Assembly: GCA_963806015.1 (NCBI GenBank)
Contig: CAWDWM010000002.1
Span: 1 to 64,000, forward strand
Direction of reading: 5' to 3'
Source of the DNA: JAOPZW01 sp963806015
GTDB taxonomy: Bacteria > Actinomycetota > Thermoleophilia > Solirubrobacterales > Solirubrobacteraceae
DNA: 64,000 bases
Below are positions 60,176 to 64,000 of the stretch, piece by piece. The translations under genes and the position numbers were made by a program. The notes beneath the pieces were generated by a model. That model was not told the DNA's origin, made no database searches, and saw only the letters and a program-made list of their open reading frames with translations. Numbering within the stretch: the first letter of the stretch is position 1; every line of letters starts with the position of its first letter.

Positions 60176-60865
60176 ATGCGCCTGCACTCCGCTCCCCCGG
60201 ACCTGGCCCGTACGCGCGACGCGCTGCATGCGCTCGCCGAACAGGTGCTGGCTCCGGCGCGGGTGCGGGCGACCGGCAGCGAGATCGCGCTGGAGGCCAC
60301 GCCCGGCGGCTTCGGCACGACCCCGTTCCCCACCGGCGGCCGGCTGCGCGTCGAGGGCGCCGAGCTCGTCGTCGAAGCGGCCGGCGGCGCCCAGCACCGC
60401 GCCCCGATCACCACCGTGCGCGCCGCCGCACGCCTGGCCGGCCTCGACGCCGACGAGCTCCCCGGCGACGACCTCGACGTCGATCCCCGCGCCGCGACCT
60501 TTCTCGGCGGCTTCTTCGGATTCGCCCGCGCCGAGCTCCAGAGCCTGCGGGCACGCGCCGAGGACCCCTCCCCCATCCACCTGTGGCCCGAGCACTTCGA
60601 CCTCGCCTTCGACGCCGGCGACGAGGCCGCCGGGCAGCGCGCGAGCTACGGCGCCTCGCCGGGCGACGAGGACCACCCCGAGCCCTACCTCTACGTCGGG
60701 CCATGGCGCACGCCCGCCCCATCGGAGATCTGGAACGCCCACGGCTTCACCGGCGCCGAACTGGCGTGGGCCGAGCTCGTGATCGACGCCGACCCGCGCG
60801 CCGCCGCCCTGGACTGCTGGAACGCCGCGCGCGACGCGCTCAGCGATCAGGCCCCGCGGCCGTAG
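60176..60865 (+). CDS. Conserved hypothetical protein
   Basis: 229 residues, acidic. The C-terminal half has HLWPEHFDLAFDAGDEAAGQ and YGASPGDEDHPEPYLYVGPW, a combination I recognise from uncharacterised actinobacterial proteins. The ATG at 60176 is preferred to the in-frame ATG at 60125. The last 19 bases overlap the epimerase gene end on the other strand. Confidence 0.7.
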   Translation: MRLHSAPPDLARTRDALHALAEQVLAPARVRATGSEIALEATPGGFGTTPFPTGGRLRVEGAELVVEAAGGAQHRAPITTVRAAARLAGLDADELPGDDLDVDPRAATFLGGFFGFARAELQSLRARAEDPSPIHLWPEHFDLAFDAGDEAAGQRASYGASPGDEDHPEPYLYVGPWRTPAPSEIWNAHGFTGAELAWAELVIDADPRAAALDCWNAARDALSDQAPRP

Positions 60866-61842
60866 CGCGCGACGAGCTGGTCGATCAGCGCGTCCACGCG
60901 CTCGTCGACCACGCGGCGCGCGGGATCCTCGTCGTGCCACGCGACGACCTCACGCGCGCCCTGCGCCAGCGGGATCGTCGCGACGTAGTCGGGGACGAGC
61001 GCGCGGACCTTGGCGTTGTCGAAGATCACCGAGTGCGCCTTGTCGCCCAGCAGCGAGCGGCCCCATTCCTCGTCCGCGGCGAAGATGGCGTCCGACGTCA
61101 CGTGCACGAGCCGCGGCCGGGCGCCCGCGGCGGCCGCGAAGATCTCGAACACCTGGTTCCACGTCAGCACCTCGTCGGAGGTGATGTGGAAGCTGTCGCC
61201 GATCGCCTGCGGATGGCCGAGCAGGCCGACGAACGCCTTGGCGAAGTCGGCGTGGTGGGTGAGCGTCCACAGCGAGGTGCCGTCGCCGTGGACCACGACC
61301 TCCCTGCCCTGCCGCATACGCTCGACGACGGTCCAGCCGCCCTCGAAGGGCACGTTCGTGCGGTCGTAGGTGTGCGAGGGCCGTACGATCGTCGCCGGGA
61401 AACCGTCCTCGCGATACGCCCGCACCAGCAGGTCCTCGCACGCGATCTTCGCCTGCGAGTAGGGCCAGATCGGGTTGCGCAGCGGCGTGGACTCGACGAT
61501 CGGCAGGCGGCCGACGGGCGTCTGGTAGGCCGACGCCGAGCTGATGAAGACGAACTGCCCGGTGCGCCCGGCGAAGAGGTCGATGTCGCCCTGCACGTGC
61601 TCGGGCGTGAAGGCGACCCAGTCGACGACGGCGTCGAACTCGTGCTCGCCGATCGCGGCCCGGGCCGAGGCCGGGTCGCGGATGTCGCCCTGCAGCACGT
61701 GCGCGGCCTCGGGCAGCGGGCGGATCGACGTCCGCCCGCGGTTGAGCACGTAGAGGTCGAGGCCGAGGTCGACCGCACGCTGCGAGCAGGCGGAGCTGAT
61801 CTGTCCCGAGCCGCCGATGAACAGGACCTTCAGGGCGGTCAT
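60847..61842 (-). CDS. NAD-dependent epimerase/dehydratase family protein
   Basis: 331 residues of the extended SDR family. VLFIGGSGQISSACSQRAVD is a Rossmann NAD loop (GGSGxIS), DAVVDWVAFTPEHVQGDIDL and FVFISSASAYQTP mark the active site region, and the Tyr-Lys pair is partly altered (YSQAKIACE). It may modify a nucleotide sugar or reduce another compound. ATG at 61842. Confidence 0.82.
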   Translation of the reverse strand: MTALKVLFIGGSGQISSACSQRAVDLGLDLYVLNRGRTSIRPLPEAAHVLQGDIRDPASARAAIGEHEFDAVVDWVAFTPEHVQGDIDLFAGRTGQFVFISSASAYQTPVGRLPIVESTPLRNPIWPYSQAKIACEDLLVRAYREDGFPATIVRPSHTYDRTNVPFEGGWTVVERMRQGREVVVHGDGTSLWTLTHHADFAKAFVGLLGHPQAIGDSFHITSDEVLTWNQVFEIFAAAAGARPRLVHVTSDAIFAADEEWGRSLLGDKAHSVIFDNAKVRALVPDYVATIPLAQGAREVVAWHDEDPARRVVDERVDALIDQLVARYGRGA

Positions 61843-61865
61843 CGCCCGGAATCGTAAGTCAGCCA

Positions 61866-61894
61866 GGGGCGGCGACCGCAGTGGTCGCCGCCCC
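61866..61894 (-). terminator. Strong terminator hairpin between the DUF4242 and epimerase genes
   Basis: GGGGCGGCGACC-GCAGT-GGTCGCCGCCCC, a perfect 12-base stem with a 5-base loop, 13 bases past the DUF4242 stop. Confidence 0.75.
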
Positions 61895-61906
61895 GGTGCG
61901 TGAGCG

Positions 61907-62209
61907 TCAGGCGCTGGCGGCGGCCGGCTGCGGATCGGGCCGGATGACGACCGTGTCGGCGACGGCGATGATCTCGTCCACGGGCAGGTCGGCGACGGAG
62001 GCGTGCTTGCGGATCGCCTCGGGGCTCGACGCCTCGTAGATGCAGACCGTGCCGACCGAGCCGCCGCCCTCTTCGAGCACGTAGCTGCGAATCCAGCGCA
62101 CGTCGTCGGACATCTGCTCGTCGGCGACGCTCTTGGAGCGCGCGGCCGCCTCGCCCAGCTCTTCGGGCGAGCGCCAGCCGCTGCGCCGCAGGATCACGTA
62201 AAGGTCCAT
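61907..62209 (-). CDS. DUF4242 family protein
   Basis: 100 residues: YVILRRSGWRSPEELGEAAA, then VRWIRSYVLEEGGGSVGTVC and IYEASSPEAIRKHASVADLP, the ferredoxin-like DUF4242 fold. Some members bind nickel; function unknown. GAGG precedes the ATG at 62209. It stands alone, followed by a strong terminator. Confidence 0.85.
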   Translation of the reverse strand: MDLYVILRRSGWRSPEELGEAAARSKSVADEQMSDDVRWIRSYVLEEGGGSVGTVCIYEASSPEAIRKHASVADLPVDEIIAVADTVVIRPDPQPAAASA

Positions 62210-62289
62210 CGGAGTCCTCGGTTCTGTGGTTGATCGGGTCGCGAGCAACCGTAGATCGGCGCCCGTACCCCCCACATCGGGAGGACTGC

Positions 62290-64000
62290 CTATCTTTCGA
62301 CGATCCCGAGGCGCGCGGCCTCGGCGCCGGCCTGGCTGCGGGTGCGGACCTCGAGCTTGCGCAGGATGGCCGAGACGTGGTGGCCGACGGTCTTCTCGGA
62401 CACGAACAGCCGCTGCGCGATCTCGGCGTTGCGCAGTCCCTCGGCCACGAGCGCGAGGACCTCGAGCTCGCGCGCGGTCATGCCCGCCGGGTTCTCGCGC
62501 GTCGCGGCGTGCGGGCCCCGTCGTACGTCGCGCACGCCGCGTTGGCGCAGGGCGCGGGCGACGCGGCCGGCCGCCGGCCGCGCGCCGAGGGCCTGGAGCT
62601 CGGCGAGCCCGCGCCGCTGGGCGGCCTGCGTCCCGGCGTGACCACGGGCCAGGGCCGCCTCGTAGGGGCAGCCGATGGCGGCCCACCGATCGCCGGCCGC
62701 CTCGTGCGCGCCCTCGAGCTCGAGCCGGTACGGCTCGGCGACCGCATCGAGATCGATCTCGTCGACGAGGCCGGCACGGCGGCGCCAGAGATACAGCTCT
62801 CCCAGCACCCATCCCTCGTGCAGCTCGAGCGCCAGCGCGAGCGTCGCGTCGGTCTCGTCACCGATCTCTGCCGCGTCACCGGCGAGCCAGCGCGCCTCCG
62901 CGCGGGCGCCGGCCACCGGGGCCAGGCGCTGCAGCTCACCGGTGGCGCTCGCAAGCTCGCGCGCCTCGTCGAGCGGCGACCACGGGTCCGGGTCGCCACG
63001 GCGCGCGCGCAGGCGCCCGACCACCGTGAGCGGGGTGATGCGGCTGGGCGCGGCGACACTGCGCGTCAGCACGAGCGTCGCGGTGGCGGCGGCCTCGTCC
63101 CAGCGCCCGTGATCGAGCTCCGAGCGCGCCCGCCATCCGGTCATGTAGGCCAGCCACGCGTCGAGGTCGTGCTCTGCGCAATAGGCGATCCCGGCGTCGA
63201 GATTGCGGTCCCCGATCGCGTAGTCGTGGCGCTCGACGTGCCCGGCGCCGAGATTGGTGTACGCGCGGGCGACGTGCTCCTCGAGGCCGGCGTCGAGCGC
63301 CATCGCGAGGCTGCGCTCGAGCTTGGCCCTCCCTCCGCCCAGTCCCCTGTGCGCCTCCGCGGCGCCCACGTTGTTCAGGGCGTGCACGACGATCTCGGTC
63401 TCCCCCAGCCGCTCGGCGAGCTCGATGGCGCGCTCGCCCCAGCTCGTCGCCGCCGGCTGATCGTTGCCGAGCATCCGCAGCTGAGCCATGTTGCTGTAGG
63501 CCATCGCGAGCTCCCGGCTGGGCGCGAGCGGCTCCAGCAGCGCCACCGCCAGCCGTGCCTGCACTTCGGCGCTCGCGTTGTCGCCGAAGAACCAGCTGAG
63601 GCGTGAGAGCCAGCGGTGGCTGTCGCCCTCGCCCCGCCGGTCCCCGGCGGCGCGGTACTCGTGCAGCGCGCGGCGACGAGCCTCGATGGCGCCCACGAAG
63701 TCGTTGGTCAGGTAGCACTCGTACGAGCCGCGCTCCAGCAGCTTGGCGCGGCGCTCGGGCGCAAGGCCGTCCGCGTAGCGCAGCGCGCGGGCGAACTGGG
63801 CCGCCGCCTCGCGATGTGATCCCAGAGCGGCCGCCGCCTCGCCGGCGTCCGGGGCGTGGCGCAGCACCGCACCGGCGTCGTCGGCGGCCTCGGCATGATG
63901 GGCGAGGCGGGCCGGGTCGGGGCGCGCACCGTGTGCCGCCAGCGCCGCGAGGGACCTGCGATGCAGCGCCAGCCGCCGGTGCGGCGAGAGCGCCTCCTCA
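62290..64000 (-). CDS. LuxR-family transcriptional regulator with TPR-like helical repeats (5' end outside window)
   Basis: At least 570 residues are visible; the frame is open at the right edge (ALSPHRRLALHRRSLAALAA). Most is helical repeats (TPR/MalT-like), for example EAAAALGSHREAAAQFARAL and AIELAERLGETEIVVHALNN. The C-terminus is a LuxR HTH: MTARELEVLALVAEGLRNAE, IAQRLFVSEKTVGHHVSAIL. The missing N-terminus is probably an AAA/NACHT ATPase as in large LAL regulators. It controls unknown targets. Confidence 0.9.
   Translation of the reverse strand, partial: EEALSPHRRLALHRRSLAALAAHGARPDPARLAHHAEAADDAGAVLRHAPDAGEAAAALGSHREAAAQFARALRYADGLAPERRAKLLERGSYECYLTNDFVGAIEARRRALHEYRAAGDRRGEGDSHRWLSRLSWFFGDNASAEVQARLAVALLEPLAPSRELAMAYSNMAQLRMLGNDQPAATSWGERAIELAERLGETEIVVHALNNVGAAEAHRGLGGGRAKLERSLAMALDAGLEEHVARAYTNLGAGHVERHDYAIGDRNLDAGIAYCAEHDLDAWLAYMTGWRARSELDHGRWDEAAATATLVLTRSVAAPSRITPLTVVGRLRARRGDPDPWSPLDEARELASATGELQRLAPVAGARAEARWLAGDAAEIGDETDATLALALELHEGWVLGELYLWRRRAGLVDEIDLDAVAEPYRLELEGAHEAAGDRWAAIGCPYEAALARGHAGTQAAQRRGLAELQALGARPAAGRVARALRQRGVRDVRRGPHAATRENPAGMTARELEVLALVAEGLRNAEIAQRLFVSEKTVGHHVSAILRKLEVRTRSQAGAEAARLGIVER

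Overview
The window is very GC-rich chromosomal DNA (strong G/C bias at third codon positions, frequent GTG/TTG starts, 1- or 4-base ATGA/GTGA overlaps) from a high-GC actinobacterium. The housekeeping block (tig-clpP-clpX, valS-folC, ndk-maf, mreBCD-mrdA-rodA-rng-rplU-rpmA, obg-proB-proA-nadD-rsfS), a DUF5995 gene and the general gene style suggest class Thermoleophilia (Solirubrobacterales-like). This placement is an inference; no rRNA gene, tRNA gene, CRISPR array, insertion sequence or prophage was recognised.

Layout. 1-10.7 kb: a frameshifted phosphatidylglycerol lysyltransferase-like gene, a rhomboid-like protein, and a cell-envelope glycan locus (DMT transporter, GtrA, GT-C mannosyltransferase, duplicated secreted sensor-like protein, GT2 transferase, OmpR-type two-component pair, YkcB-like GT39). 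10.9-22.3 kb: accessory genes (MOSC protein, a decayed secreted-protein gene with its terminator, small proteins, K+ channel, two MFS exporters, SHOCT protein, Na+/H+ antiporter, sulfatase, DedA-like protein, DUF1345 and DUF1269 membrane proteins). 22.6-27.6 kb: a signalling cluster with a triple-PAS histidine kinase, two stand-alone receivers, a histidine-phosphotransferase-like protein and two LuxR-type response regulators; this looks like a multistep phosphorelay. 27.6-30.2 kb: DUF5995 protein, an unknown protein and a haloacetate dehalogenase.

30.3-51.1 kb, nearly all on the minus strand, is the conserved core. Reading in the direction of transcription it runs valS-folC-small membrane protein, zinc-ribbon protein, ndk-maf, mreB-mreC-mreD-mrdA-rodA (rod-shape elongasome), rng-rplU-rpmA, then (after an esterase and an opposite-strand SDR gene) obg-proB-proA-nadD-rsfS. 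51.1-53 kb holds two tandem paralogous small genes, a secreted-repeat lipoprotein and an Xre/nucleotidyltransferase pair resembling a toxin-antitoxin module with a palindrome over its -10 box. 54-57.5 kb is tig-clpP-clpX (protein folding and turnover). 57.5-64 kb holds a 47-residue protein, a secreted protein, an alpha/beta-hydrolase-adenylate cyclase fusion, a conserved hypothetical, an NAD-dependent epimerase, a DUF4242 protein and the 3' part of a large LuxR regulator that runs off the right edge.

Several plus-strand genes start 6-8 bases after a TANNNT-like -10 box with no Shine-Dalgarno sequence, suggesting leaderless transcripts; this also revises one start codon (26372). Main targets for follow-up are the phosphorelay cluster, the autoregulated Xre/nucleotidyltransferase pair, the duplicated secreted sensor and the very short genes at 47175-47291 and 57491-57634.
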